DNA of 64,000 nucleotides, from positions 744,001-808,000 of the forward strand of contig CP006667.1 in assembly GCA_000471925.1 (NCBI GenBank), in the 5' to 3' direction. Each line of letters begins with the position of its first letter. The stretch's first letter is position 1. The position numbers and the translations under genes are program-made. The DNA comes from Ralstonia pickettii DTP0602 (GTDB taxonomy: Bacteria; Pseudomonadota; Gammaproteobacteria; Burkholderiales; Burkholderiaceae). This document shows, piece by piece, positions 1 through 10,393 of this stretch. Below the pieces are notes generated by a model. It was not told the DNA's origin, did not search any database, and saw nothing but the letters and a program-made list of their open reading frames with translations.

Positions 1-237
1 AACGTGACCGTGTTCTACGGCCATATCCATCAGGAGCATCACCACATGACGCGCCACATTGCGCACCACGCCGCGCGCTCGCTGATGTTCCCGCTGCCGC
101 CGCCGGGCTCGCAGCCGCAGCGCCTGCCGGTGCCATGGGACGCCGCGCAGCCCTATCGCGGACTGGGCTGGCGCGAGGTCGAAGCGAAACCGGCGCCGGG
201 CGCGTTCGCGCTGGCCGAGCAACCGATCGCGACCTGA
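1..237 (+). CDS. Metallophosphoesterase, C-terminal fragment
   Basis: The reading frame is open from base 1 and ends in TGA, so only the last 78 residues of a longer protein are present. The segment VFYGHIHQEHHH carries the GHxH metal-binding motif that closes the active site of calcineurin-like phosphoesterases, followed by a proline-rich C-terminal tail. The substrate cannot be judged from this piece. The cupredoxin gene begins 13 bp downstream, so the two are probably co-transcribed. The real start lies outside the window; the GTG at base 4 is internal. Confidence 0.7.
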   Translation, partial: NVTVFYGHIHQEHHHMTRHIAHHAARSLMFPLPPPGSQPQRLPVPWDAAQPYRGLGWREVEAKPAPGAFALAEQPIAT

Positions 238-250
238 GCCGGAGCCCGCC

Positions 251-622
251 ATGAATTCATCGCTGCTCGGCCGGCGCACGGCGCTGGGCTGGATGCTTGG
301 CCTCGGCGCGGCCATGCTGGCCGGTGCCGGCCGGGGCGATGCGGCTGCGCCGCGCGTTATCCGCATCCATGCGCGCAAGTTCGTCTTTACCCCGGATCAC
401 ATCCCGCTGCGTGCCGGCGAGCCGGTCGTATTCGAACTCACGGCACAGGACGTGATCATGGGCTTCAGCGTGCCGGATTTCGGCGTGCGTGCCGACGTGG
501 CGCCGGGCGTGACCGTGCGTTTACCGGCAACGGCGCGCGGCCGCGGCAACTACGGCTTCCTGTGCGACATCTTTTGCGGATCGGGGCATGAGACGATGAA
601 CGGCATTATCGAGGTCACATAG
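251..622 (+). CDS. Exported CuA-like cupredoxin-domain protein
   Basis: A 123-residue protein with an N-terminal twin-arginine-like signal (GRRTALGWMLGLG) and a single cupredoxin domain like the CuA domain of cytochrome oxidase subunit II. The C-terminal ligand loop is complete: C105-x3-C109-x3-H113-x2-M116 in FLCDIFCGSGHETM. The first histidine ligand of classic CuA sites is absent: the motif that normally reads DVIHxFxVP is DVIMGFSVP here, with Met70 at that position. There are no transmembrane anchors or oxidase partners nearby, so it is probably a soluble periplasmic copper or electron carrier. The gene follows the metallophosphoesterase closely. The fold is well supported; the role is inferred. 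Confidence 0.75.
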   Translation: MNSSLLGRRTALGWMLGLGAAMLAGAGRGDAAAPRVIRIHARKFVFTPDHIPLRAGEPVVFELTAQDVIMGFSVPDFGVRADVAPGVTVRLPATARGRGNYGFLCDIFCGSGHETMNGIIEVT

Positions 623-839
623 GCGAGATCACACCGGCGGATCACACAGGCGCCGCCTGCCGACCGCCCTGGCCGGCCTGCGGGCCTGCGGCAGCGTGTT
701 GTAATCGCGCAGCCCATAGGCTGCTCTATTGCCTTTGCCCCGCGAGCCGCGTAGAACGTAGGAAAACGGCGCCTGGAGAGGGCCGGCAGCCGCCCGTCAT
801 GCGCGGCAAAGCACAATGCCAGAGGATCGAGGTGTGGCC

Positions 840-1127
840 ATGGAGACCCAAGAGAGCGCGCTGACGCTTGCCCTGATGACCCAGCCCGCGCGGGCCACGA
901 TCTGCCGCGCGCTGCTGGAAGCCGGCGAGGACGGGCTGCCCGCCGCCGAGCTGGCGCGACTGGCCGGGCTGAGCCTGCCGCGCGCCGCGCACGTGTTCCA
1001 GGAACTGATGCAGGCTGAAGTGGTGGCACTGTCCATCCGCGAGCGCCAGGTCTGCTACGTGCTCAAGGCCCGGCGCGCGGTACGCGACGCGCTGGGCTAT
1101 ATCGACGGCAGCGGCCTGGCTGACTGA
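840..1127 (+). CDS. ArsR-family winged-helix regulator
   Basis: A small (95-residue) winged-helix protein. ALMTQPARATICRALLEAGEDGLPAAELARLAGLS gives the first helices and LPRAAHVFQELMQAEVV the recognition helix of the ArsR/SmtB fold. No ELCVCDL-type metal-binding helix is visible, so a metal sensor role is not supported. Two in-frame ATGs exist, at 816 and 840. The second is preferred because GAGGTG lies five bases before it. The gene is convergent with the lytic transglycosylase gene. Targets and ligand are unknown. Confidence 0.7.
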   Translation: METQESALTLALMTQPARATICRALLEAGEDGLPAAELARLAGLSLPRAAHVFQELMQAEVVALSIRERQVCYVLKARRAVRDALGYIDGSGLAD

Positions 1128-1207
1128 TCCTCGCGACCTGACCGGACGCATGTTGCTGCGGCCAGGCTCCACATCCTTCACGCCAGCGCGGGCGCCAGCT
1201 CGGTTGC

Positions 1208-2749
1208 CTACTGCTGGACCTGCTTCAGTGCCCGCTCACGCGCGGCCTGCCTTTCCTGCATGAGCCGGTATGCCGCGTAGTACTTGAAGATGTTGCGCAC
1301 ATAGGTGGTGGTTTCGATGCCGATCTTCTCCGCCACCACGATCTCGACATTGTTGAACCACTTGTCGGGATCCAGCCCGCGCGCCGCTGCCTCCTTGCGC
1401 ATCTTGGCAATATTGCCCGGCCCGGCGTTGTAGCTGGCGAAGGCGAACAGGGGGCGGTTGGATTCCGAGAAGTGCGCGTCGGGGAAGTACTTTGTCATCA
1501 GCCGGTCCATATACTTGGCGCCGGCGTGGATGTTGGACTCGACCATCTGGATGTTGCCCACGTTCAATTCCTTGCCGGTGGCGGGCATGATCTGCATGAT
1601 GCCGACGGCGCCCACACGGCTGCGCGCCTGCTGGTTGAGCTGTGATTCCTGGAAGCCCTGTGCCGCCAGCATCAGCGGGTCGAAGCCATAGTCCTTGCCG
1701 TACTTCTCGAAGAAGGCAACGGTCTGCTGGAAGCGCTTGTATTCGGCGTCGTCGGTGTTGTTCTTGATCTGCTTGATCCGGCGCATGGATTGCTTGAGCA
1801 GGTATTCCGCCACGCCCTGCTTCTTGACGTGGTTGACATAGAAATCGTCGATCGCCTGCCGCAACTGTGGACTGTTCTTGCGGAAGGCCCAGCCGACATA
1901 GCCGCCTTCGCGCACGGCGAGGTCCTGGTGCACCTTGATGTCAGGCAGGATCTGCGCCCACATTGCCGCCTTCCAGTCATCGACCACGACGATCGCCAGC
2001 AGTCCCGCATTGACCATCTCGAGCACGTCTTCGTCTTCGAGGGCATCGGGCAGCATCACCAGCTGCATTGGAGCCTTGCCGGACTCGCGCAGGCGATTGT
2101 TCAGTGCGGTCAGGCTTTCGTAATAGCTGCTCGCGCGGCGCACGTGGACGGTCTTGCCCGCCAGGTCGTCCAGGCTCTTCAGCGCCGGTGACTTCGGGCC
2201 GGTCACGATCAGCTCGCGCACCGGCTTGCGGTCACGCGGCGCGGCAAAGTCGACCAGCTTCAGCCGCGCTTCGGTCTCGGTCAGGTTGCCGGCGGCGATA
2301 TCGCCCAGGCCCGCCGCCAGGTCGGGCAGCAGGCGGTCGCGTGTGGTGGGGATGATGATGACGGTGAGGGGGCGCTTGCCAAGGCGGTCGGCGTAGGTCT
2401 TGTTCAGGTAGCGCTCGAAGGCACGCACCAGCTCTGCCGTCAGTCCGCGCTCATGGCCTTTGTCGCTGAAGTAGAGCGTGCGGCTGTATGGCACCAGCAC
2501 GCGGATGACGCGGCTGTTGAGCATCGTGTCGAAATCGCCCGTGCGCGGCTTGTTGGCCAGACTGAGGCCGCGCGGGGCCGCGGGAGCTGCCGTGCCGGCC
2601 GCGGCTTTCGCAGCGGGGGCCGCCGCGGGTGCGGACGCCGGTGCCGGTTTCTGCTGCGCTACGGCATACGTGCTGCACAGGCTGAACGCGCCCATCAGGC
2701 CGGACAGGAGCAGGCCTGCTAACCAGTGCTGCGGGCGAACGACGGGCAT
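1208..2749 (-). CDS. MltF-like membrane-bound lytic transglycosylase
   Basis: A 513-residue exported protein with a signal peptide (AGLLLSGLMGAFSLCSTYAVAQ) and an Ala/Pro linker. A periplasmic solute-binding (SBP_bac_3-like) domain spans about residues 75-310 and a C-terminal SLT lytic transglycosylase domain about 350-500. The SLT signature is clear: the catalytic Glu in QGFQESQLN, then SRVGAVGIMQIMPATG and the SYNAGPGN motif. This is the MltF architecture; such enzymes cleave peptidoglycan with formation of 1,6-anhydromuramic acid in the periplasm. The gene is monocistronic, convergent with the ArsR gene and followed upstream by a separate small gene. Confidence 0.85.
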   Translation of the reverse strand: MPVVRPQHWLAGLLLSGLMGAFSLCSTYAVAQQKPAPASAPAAAPAAKAAAGTAAPAAPRGLSLANKPRTGDFDTMLNSRVIRVLVPYSRTLYFSDKGHERGLTAELVRAFERYLNKTYADRLGKRPLTVIIIPTTRDRLLPDLAAGLGDIAAGNLTETEARLKLVDFAAPRDRKPVRELIVTGPKSPALKSLDDLAGKTVHVRRASSYYESLTALNNRLRESGKAPMQLVMLPDALEDEDVLEMVNAGLLAIVVVDDWKAAMWAQILPDIKVHQDLAVREGGYVGWAFRKNSPQLRQAIDDFYVNHVKKQGVAEYLLKQSMRRIKQIKNNTDDAEYKRFQQTVAFFEKYGKDYGFDPLMLAAQGFQESQLNQQARSRVGAVGIMQIMPATGKELNVGNIQMVESNIHAGAKYMDRLMTKYFPDAHFSESNRPLFAFASYNAGPGNIAKMRKEAAARGLDPDKWFNNVEIVVAEKIGIETTTYVRNIFKYYAAYRLMQERQAARERALKQVQQ

Positions 2750-2941
2750 GGCGGAGATGGCAAGTCGGGCGGAAAGACGCGCGACTCCCTCTTATCGAGT
2801 CTAGGCGCGATCCTGCCTGTTACAAGCCGCCAGCATCCGGAAGCTCCCGAGGGGGCAATGGAGGGGGAGGGAACGAAAGGCGAAGGGCGATAATGAAAAG
2901 TGGCCGGCTGATGCCGGCCATTAGTTCCGCGGCGGCTGGCG

Positions 2942-3352
2942 CTATTGCTTTGGCGCAGCCATTTCCTGCTTGGCGGTAGCGTCCGCAGCCTTGTTTTCGG
3001 TCTTGCGCTCCTGCTTGGCCGCGCCGACGTCCTGCTTGTACTCGCCCTTGGCCGCCTTCTTCTTGGCCTTGTACTCGGCCGAGGCTTTCTGGCGTGCCTC
3101 ACGGCGCTCGACCAGTGGATCCTTTGGCGGTTCGATCTGGGTCACGCCGGGCGATGCGCCTTGGGAGCCTGCCGCGGCGGCAGGGACGGCCGGGGTTGCC
3201 GGGGTGGCCGGCATGCCCTGGGCGGCCGGGGTTGCCGGCGTGGCAGGGCTGGCCGGCGTCTGGGCAATCGCCGTGGCGCAAATGAGGCCTGCCAGTCCAG
3301 CGGCAATCGCGCCGACGATCTTGGGAAGGCGAGCGGGCTGTTTTCGATTCAT
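2942..3352 (-). CDS. Small Ala/Pro-rich exported protein with Lys-rich C-terminus
   Basis: A 136-residue protein starting at the ATG at 3352, which has GGAGG seven bases upstream; an ATG farther upstream at 3442 lacks a ribosome site. A signal peptide (AAGLAGLICATAIAQ) is followed by a repeat-rich section built of ATPATPA units and a Lys/Glu/Ala-rich C-terminal half (KASAEYKAKKKAAKGEYK) likely to be helical. No catalytic motif is visible. Similar low-complexity periplasmic proteins are common in Burkholderiaceae and lack assigned functions. Neighbouring genes give no clue. Confidence 0.6.
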   Translation of the reverse strand: MNRKQPARLPKIVGAIAAGLAGLICATAIAQTPASPATPATPAAQGMPATPATPAVPAAAAGSQGASPGVTQIEPPKDPLVERREARQKASAEYKAKKKAAKGEYKQDVGAAKQERKTENKAADATAKQEMAAPKQ

Positions 3353-3851
3353 GGAGAACCTCCAGAGTTGTTGTCGTAGGCGCCGACAGCGGTTGTCCGG
3401 CACGACTTCTGCCGCACATTCCTGGTGGAGCCGGAATGTCACGGTTGCCCTCAGTCTAGGCAGTGCTGCGGTGTTGTGCTGTCCGTGTCGTGCCGATGCG
3501 ACGTAGGGAGAATTCCTACAAAGAAACCGCCTTTCCGCCTATGGGCTCCATTATGTCTAGCCATTCGGTGTGAGCAATTTATAAGAATCTCACACCATAT
3601 TTAAGCGTTCGCTGGTTGCGGTGGCAGTGGCGATATCTATACTCCACTGTTCGCCATCGGCGCGGCCGAAACCAGCGTTGCATCCCGTTCAGTCGCATTG
3701 CATCGATTACTGCCGCCAGGCTTTCCACTTTCGGAATCACGCCGAGACATTCCATCGTCCAGTGTGTCTTCCTTATTAAATCCGTGCGCGGCGATGCAGG
3801 TCACGGCCGCCGCCCCGGGCAGGTATACGCAGAAAAATCTCGACTGAATTC
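3353..3851 (+). other. Gene-free stretch ahead of the fimbrial gene
   Basis: No credible gene. The half nearest the fimbrial gene is markedly AT-richer than the surroundings (3530-3640) and holds the 8-bp inverted repeat described separately. This is the expected place for the promoter of the fimbrial gene, but no clear -35/-10 pair was found. Confidence 0.5.
3567..3596. promoter_or_regulatory. Inverted repeat, candidate operator
   Basis: GGTGTGAG (3567-3574) and CTCACACC (3589-3596) are perfect inverted repeats separated by a 14-base AT-rich spacer. They lie about 255 bp upstream of the broken fimbrial gene. The spacing is wrong for a CRP site. It could be an operator for a dimeric regulator or a hairpin; neither can be decided here. 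Confidence 0.4.
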
Positions 3852-4864
3852 ATGATGATCGCATTTGTGCATTTTTTTTCGCGATCTTGCCCGCAAGCGT
3901 GGCAAGCAAGACCGGTGAGTTGGCTGGCGGCAGCATTCATGGGAACGGGTATTTTCATGTCAGCTCTCCCGTCGGCCTGGGCATCCTGCACTTATGCGGA
4001 CGGCTTTGGATTGCTGAACATCACGGTTCCCTTGAACGGGGCCATTGTTGTACCCCGTGATGCGCCCGTTGGTGCAGTGCTGGCGACATTAAAGGGGGCC
4101 CCAGCGAATACCAGCCAGTTCTATGCGTCCTGTTCCGGGTCGTTCACCCGTAGCTGGACGCTTCCGGTCACGCCATACCCGGCGGGTGCGGACAAGATCT
4201 TCCCCACCAACGTCCCCGGTATCGGGGTGAAAATCACCAACCAACAGACACCGTTTCCCATCACATCCACGGGCACAGGGTCGGTGCGTTTTTATTGGGG
4301 CGGCCAGAACCTGAATTATGTTTTTGTGAAGACCGGTTCGATTTCCTATGGCACGATATCCGCTGCCAGCCTCCCGACAGTCAGGTACGATTTGACAATT
4401 CCCTGGTTATCTATATTGCCATCGCGGCGGGAAGTATTTCGTTTAGCGCCGCTTCCTGTCAGACCCCGGATGTCCTGGTCGATCTTGGCGTGCATCGCAC
4501 TTCGGAATTCACTGGCGTGGGAGCCTATTCTGCCTCGAAAGGATTCAATATCGCCCTGAATAATTGCCCGCCCGGGATCAATAACATCCGATACCAGATT
4601 GATGCCCTGACAAACGTGCTTGGCGGTAACGGCTCGGTCGTGGCACTCGATGGTGCATCGACGGCGACGGGAGTCGGCGTCCAGTTGCTGGATGGTTCGG
4701 ACAAGCCCTTTGCGCTGGGTAGCACGGTGGGCCTGGCTGGCTTTGATGGCAGCACCGGCGGCAACTATACGATCCCCCTCCGGGCTCGCTACTACCAGAC
4801 CGGCAGCAAGGTGACCAGCGGAACCGCCAACACGCTGATGACGTTCACCATGGTGTACCAATAA
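3852..4864 (+). pseudogene. Fimbrial adhesin/pilin gene broken by a frameshift
   Basis: Two overlapping frames together encode one exported fimbrial protein. The first (from 3852) has a signal peptide ending in ALPSAWA followed by a Cys-containing adhesin-like domain up to SLPTVRYD. The second frame continues with FDNSLVIYI and a type 1 pilin domain containing two cysteines and the beta-zipper C-terminus FTMVYQ. Homology jumps frames at about 4389-4394, where loss of one base in the string gatttgac explains the shift. After the break the first frame runs into non-pilin sequence and stops at 4559. No usher or chaperone gene is nearby. It is either a true recent pseudogene or a sequencing error. 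Confidence 0.7.
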
Positions 4865-5093
4865 CAATCACTATCCGCTTCGGTTGCACGACGAAGTGAC
4901 GCCGCCCCGGCATCTGGGTAGCCCTGCCGACGCCTGCGGATCGTCATGGCGGCTTTGGCCTGCAGGTTAGCTCACCAGATCTGTGGGATTTGGCCGCAGT
5001 GGAGTGGCTTATTCGCCATACGGAAGCGACTGGCCGGGCGTTGTTCCCAGCAGAATGCACCCGCTTCGGGAAAACCCGCATCAAGTCCCTGTC

Positions 5094-5122
5094 TTGAAAT
5101 GCCCCTACCCCGTCCCTATAAT
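5094..5122 (+). promoter_or_regulatory. groESL promoter
   Basis: TTGAAA (5094-5099) and TATAAT (5117-5122) are separated by exactly 17 bp, a near-consensus sigma-70 promoter. The -35 is embedded in CTTGAAA and C-rich sequence precedes the -10, which also resembles the heat-shock sigma-32 pattern. The -10 abuts the CIRCE element. The rest of the 4865-5093 stretch upstream shows nothing recognisable. Confidence 0.8.
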
Positions 5123-5148
5123 TAGCACTCGCCGGGGGTGAGTGCTAA
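5122..5148. promoter_or_regulatory. CIRCE element (HrcA operator)
   Basis: TTAGCACTC (5122-5130), nine bases, then GAGTGCTAA (5140-5148): a perfect match to the CIRCE inverted repeat bound by the heat-shock repressor HrcA. It starts at the last base of the -10 box, so bound HrcA would block initiation at groESL directly. Confidence 0.95.
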
Positions 5149-5252
5149 CAGCATGAACAGCCCCTTGCGGCACCTGAACATTTCAGACGGCCGTCGCCTC
5201 GGTAGCCGGCCGATTTGTGAATAGAAACTCACTTTTGCATCTAGGAGTCCGT

Positions 5253-5543
5253 ATGAATCTGCGTCCTTTGCACGACCGCGTGATCGTGAAGCGTCTGGAC
5301 AACGAAACCAAGACCGCGTCCGGTATCGTGATTCCCGACAACGCTGCCGAGAAGCCCGATCAAGGCGAAGTACTGGCAATCGGTCCTGGCAAGAAGGATG
5401 ACAAGGGCAACAACATCGCCCTCGACGTCAAGGTCGGCGACCGCGTGCTGTTCGGCAAGTACGCCGGCCAGGCCGTGAAGGTGGAAGGCCAGGAACTGCT
5501 GGTCATGCGCGAAGAAGACATCATGGCCGTGGTGAACAAGTAA
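5253..5543 (+). CDS. groES: Co-chaperonin GroES (Hsp10)
   Basis: A 96-residue protein of normal GroES length beginning [14 protein letters not shown] and ending [13 protein letters not shown]. The mobile loop region ([14 protein letters not shown]) that contacts GroEL is intact. It forms the heptameric lid of the GroEL folding chamber in the cytosol. The start at 5253 is chosen over an upstream in-frame ATG because TAGGAGT precedes it and it matches the family start. It is the first gene of the groES-groEL operon, with 45 bp to groEL, under promoter and CIRCE control. Confidence 0.98.
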   Translation: MNLRPLHDRVIVKRLDNETKTASGIVIPDNAAEKPDQGEVLAIGPGKKDDKGNNIALDVKVGDRVLFGKYAGQAVKVEGQELLVMREEDIMAVVNK

Positions 5544-5555
5544 TTCACCGACTGA

Positions 5556-7232
<1,677 letters not shown>

Positions 7233-7280
7233 TTTGTGCCGACCGACTGCCGGTTGATTGCCGGCAGGCTGTCAGAAAAG

Positions 7281-7313
7281 AACCCCCGCGGGTGCGAGCC
7301 CGCGGGGGTTTTT
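7281..7313 (+). terminator. Rho-independent terminator of groESL
   Basis: A 12-bp perfect stem, AACCCCCGCGGG with its complement (7281-7292 and 7299-7310), a six-base loop and a following T-run. Placed 48 bp after groEL, and convergent with the metallophosphoesterase gene, which may share it in the opposite direction. Confidence 0.9.
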
Positions 7314-7351
7314 ATTTTGAACGGCGCCCGCTGAAGGCGCGCGCTGCGGCG

Positions 7352-8137
7352 TCAGACGTCGACCACGCAGCACCAGTCGAAGCGCGGGTTCTCCGGCTCG
7401 CCGGTACGCCGACTGACATAGCCGCGCGGATTGCACACCACGCGCGAATCGTCGATGCAGTAGTCGAAGCTGGTGTGCGTATGGCCGTGGATCCACAGGT
7501 CGGCCTGTGCCACCAGGTCGGGCCGGCGCGACAGGAAGCCGCCGGAGACCAGATCGTGCGAATAGCGCGGGTCCAGGCTGCCGAGGTCGGGGCCGTGGTG
7601 GGTGACCACCACCGTCTTGCCGTCGAAGGGCTGCGCCAGCCGGGAGGCGAGCCAGGCCGATGCGGCCTGGTGGCGCGCCAGCGCGTCCTCGGGCGTGAAG
7701 TGCCGCGCGCGGCCGTCGTCGCCGGCCAGCTCGATCAGGCGGTGGTCCAGCATCACTGCGGCGCAGGCCTGCATCGCATCCTCGCGCCGGTCGTTGCCGA
7801 ACAGCGTGTAGTCGGTCCACCAGGTGGTGCCGAGGATGCGCACGCCCCCGCCCGCGCCGCTGAATTCGGCCACCGCGCCGTTGAGCACTTGCATGCCCGG
7901 GTGGTCGGCGGCGGCTTCCGCCATCAAACGGTCGACGGTGTCGAAATTGCCCTCGTAGTACTCGTGGTTGCCAGGGACATAGACTACCGGCTGGCTGAAG
8001 GTGCGTGCCGCCCAGTCGATGCCGTCGCGGCCGTTGGCGATGTCGCCGGCCAGCACCACGACGTCCGCGTCGCAGTCCGGTACCGACTGCGGCATGTTGT
8101 GCTCGATATGCAGGTCGCTCAGGATGCGTAGCTTCAT
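7352..8137 (-). CDS. Metallophosphoesterase, calcineurin-like
   Basis: A 261-residue cytosolic enzyme of the calcineurin-like superfamily with all signature blocks in order: SDLHIE (metal-binding D and H), VVVLAGDIAN (GD), YVPGNHEYY (GNH), VVVTHHGPD and WIHGHTHTS (GHxH). It presumably uses two metal ions to hydrolyse a phosphoester; the natural substrate is not known. GGAG precedes the ATG. The gene stands alone between the groEL terminator and the Tad locus terminator. Confidence 0.85.
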   Translation of the reverse strand: MKLRILSDLHIEHNMPQSVPDCDADVVVLAGDIANGRDGIDWAARTFSQPVVYVPGNHEYYEGNFDTVDRLMAEAAADHPGMQVLNGAVAEFSGAGGGVRILGTTWWTDYTLFGNDRREDAMQACAAVMLDHRLIELAGDDGRARHFTPEDALARHQAASAWLASRLAQPFDGKTVVVTHHGPDLGSLDPRYSHDLVSGGFLSRRPDLVAQADLWIHGHTHTSFDYCIDDSRVVCNPRGYVSRRTGEPENPRFDWCCVVDV

Positions 8138-8229
8138 GGGGACTCCGGGGCGAGGTCAGCGGGGAATTGCTTGCATTCTTTAGAAGCCTGCCGCTCCGGT
8201 CAAGTCCCGTGCCGGTCTGGCCCGTAAAC

Positions 8230-8255
8230 AAAAAAGCCCGGAACCAGGTCCGGGC
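8230..8255 (-). terminator. Terminator of the Tad operon
   Basis: Read on the minus strand, GCCCGGA, a short loop and TCCGGGC are followed by a run of six T residues. It lies about 70 bp after tadC, the last gene of the leftward Tad operon. Confidence 0.85.
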
Positions 8256-8323
8256 AAGGGACTGTCTGGCCGGCATTGCGCCGGGAGACAGCCGGGGGAA
8301 CCGCAATTGGTTACCCGTGAGTG

Positions 8324-9298
8324 CTATCCACCCTGTCCCGACATCGTCGGCAACAGTACGCGATAGATCTGGATAAACGCCGGTCCCAGCAGCACCAGCA
8401 GCAGCGAGGGAAAGATGGTGAAGATCAGCGGGAACAGCAGCTTGAGCGCGATCTTGGCCGCCTGCTCCTCGGCCCGCATGCGGCGCTTGGTGCGCAGCAT
8501 GTCCGACAGCACCCGCAGCGACTCGCCCAGGCTGGTGCCGAAGCGGTCGGCCTGGATCAGCATCGAGGCGAACTTGTCCACGTCCTCCACCCCGGTGCGC
8601 AGCGACAGGTTCGACAGCGCCTTTTCCTTGGAGAAGCCGGAGCGCAGCTCCAGCAGCATCAGCTGGAGTTCATCGGCCAGCACCGGGCAGCGCAGCGCCA
8701 GCTCGTCGGCCACGCGCATCAGCGCCGCATCGAGCCCGAGGCCGGCTTCCACGCACACGGTCAGCAGGTCGATCACGTCGGGGAACTCTTCGAACACGGT
8801 GCGCTGGCGTTGCGACACCTTGCGCGCCAGCACCACGTTCGGCAGGTAGTAGCCGATGGCGCCCAGCACCGCCAGCAGCGCGAACATGATGTTGCGCTCC
8901 TGCAAGGCCGGCTGGCCGCTGAGCGCCACCAGCCCGATCATCGGCAGCGCCACCGCCAGCACCGTCTTGGCGGCAAAGTACAGCGGGGCGGCGCCGGCGC
9001 TGCGCCAGCCGGCGTTCATGAAGCGCACGCGCAGCTGCGAGTTCTCCCAGCCTTCCTTGGGCAGTGACAGCCGCGACACCGGCTTGGACCACTGCACCAG
9101 CTTGTCGACCCAGGCCTGGACCCTGCCCGCGTCCGGCGCGACGCTCCCCGCCTGGCCCGCGAGCTGCTCCATGCGCCCCCGCATGCGGTCGGGCGAAAAC
9201 ACGTGCAGCACGCCGAACACCGTGCCGAACGCGGCCACGAAGATCAGCCCGAGCACGATCACTTGGTCTGCCTGAAACCCCTGGATAATGCCTTGCAT
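8324..9298 (-). CDS. tadC: Tad pilus inner-membrane protein TadC
   Basis: A 324-residue membrane protein with the T2SSF (GspF/PilC-like) domain: conserved FPDVIDLLTVCVEAGLGLDAAL and helices around residues 15-35, 105-165 and 265-310. TadC is paired with TadB as the inner-membrane platform that couples the TadA ATPase to Flp pilus assembly. The start has GGGAG upstream. It is the last gene of the operon, 72 bp after tadB, and is followed by a terminator. Confidence 0.9.
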   Translation of the reverse strand: MQGIIQGFQADQVIVLGLIFVAAFGTVFGVLHVFSPDRMRGRMEQLAGQAGSVAPDAGRVQAWVDKLVQWSKPVSRLSLPKEGWENSQLRVRFMNAGWRSAGAAPLYFAAKTVLAVALPMIGLVALSGQPALQERNIMFALLAVLGAIGYYLPNVVLARKVSQRQRTVFEEFPDVIDLLTVCVEAGLGLDAALMRVADELALRCPVLADELQLMLLELRSGFSKEKALSNLSLRTGVEDVDKFASMLIQADRFGTSLGESLRVLSDMLRTKRRMRAEEQAAKIALKLLFPLIFTIFPSLLLVLLGPAFIQIYRVLLPTMSGQGG

Positions 9299-9370
9299 GA
9301 TGGACTCCCGTCAGGATGGCTGTCCCTGCTTGTTATAGCGCTGCTGCTGGTGACGCTGCGCGGTGACGCG

Positions 9371-10348
9371 TCATACCCGGATACGGATGATCTTGCGCAT
9401 CCACAGCACGCCCATGACCATCGAGAACAGCGCGCCGCCGACCATGCGCAGCCCCATCGGGTCTTCCCACAGCACCCGCATGAAGCCCGGGTTGACCACC
9501 AGGATCAGTGCGGCGGTGCCGAACGGCAGCAGCCCCAGGATCCACGCCGACAGCCGGCCCTCGGCCGACAGCACGCGGATCTTGTCGAACAGCTTCAGGC
9601 GCTCGCGCACCAGGTTGCCGATGGTGTCGAGGATCTCGGCCAGGTTGCCGCCGCTTTCGCGCTGGATCAGCACCGCGATGACGAAGTAACGCAGGTCGTT
9701 GATCGGCACGCGGATGGCGAGGTTGGTCATGGCCTCGTCCAGCGCCACGCCGTAGTTGATCTCTTCGAAGGTGGTGCGGAACTCCGGCCCGATCGGCGCC
9801 TTCATCTCCTGCCCGACCATGCCCAGCGCGCCGCTGAACGCGTGGCCGGCGCGCAGTGCGCGGCTGATCATGTCGACCGCATCCGGCAGCTGCGCTTCCA
9901 TCTGCTTGAGGCGCTTTTGGCGCTGCCGTATCACGTGCAGCACCGGCAGCAGGCCCGCCAGCGCGGCGCCGGCCAGGATGAATGGCAAGGGCACCGGCAG
10001 CAGCGGTATCAGTGCCACGGTGCACAGCACCACCAGGCCGCAGTAGCCCAGCAGCTGCGCCACCGACCAGGTGCTGCCGGACTGTTCCAGCCAGCGGTCG
10101 AGCATGCCGACGCGCGGCACGTTCATCAGCCATCGCTGCATGCGCGGCGAGTCGCTGAGCATGCGCCTCTTCAGGATCGACAGGCGTTCGGCGCTGACTT
10201 GCCCGCCCGCGGACAGTGCCCGCAGCCGCGCGTCGATTCGTTTGGCGGCCGAACCGTGGGAGCTGTTCCACCACAGGTAGATGCCCTCGACACAGAGCAC
10301 CACGGCCACGAACAGCAGGATGCCGAAGGCATAGAAGATCATGCTCAT
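9371..10348 (-). CDS. tadB: Tad pilus inner-membrane protein TadB
   Basis: A 325-residue protein with an N-terminal membrane helix (FYAFGILLFVAVVLCVEGIYLWW), a T2SSF domain with MISRALRAGHAFSGALGMV, and C-terminal helices. It is the partner of TadC in the platform of the tight-adherence secretion system. The ATG at 10348 has GGGGAGA upstream. It lies 45 bp after tadA in the same operon. Confidence 0.9.
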   Translation of the reverse strand: MSMIFYAFGILLFVAVVLCVEGIYLWWNSSHGSAAKRIDARLRALSAGGQVSAERLSILKRRMLSDSPRMQRWLMNVPRVGMLDRWLEQSGSTWSVAQLLGYCGLVVLCTVALIPLLPVPLPFILAGAALAGLLPVLHVIRQRQKRLKQMEAQLPDAVDMISRALRAGHAFSGALGMVGQEMKAPIGPEFRTTFEEINYGVALDEAMTNLAIRVPINDLRYFVIAVLIQRESGGNLAEILDTIGNLVRERLKLFDKIRVLSAEGRLSAWILGLLPFGTAALILVVNPGFMRVLWEDPMGLRMVGGALFSMVMGVLWMRKIIRIRV

Positions 10349-10393
10349 GTGCGTCTCCCCGGTGTGTTGATGGTTGGCTGGCGCGCGCCGTGC

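Noticed and set aside
3567..3596. CRP/FNR binding site
   Set aside because: The arms contain TGTGA and TCACA but the spacing is 16 bases rather than six.
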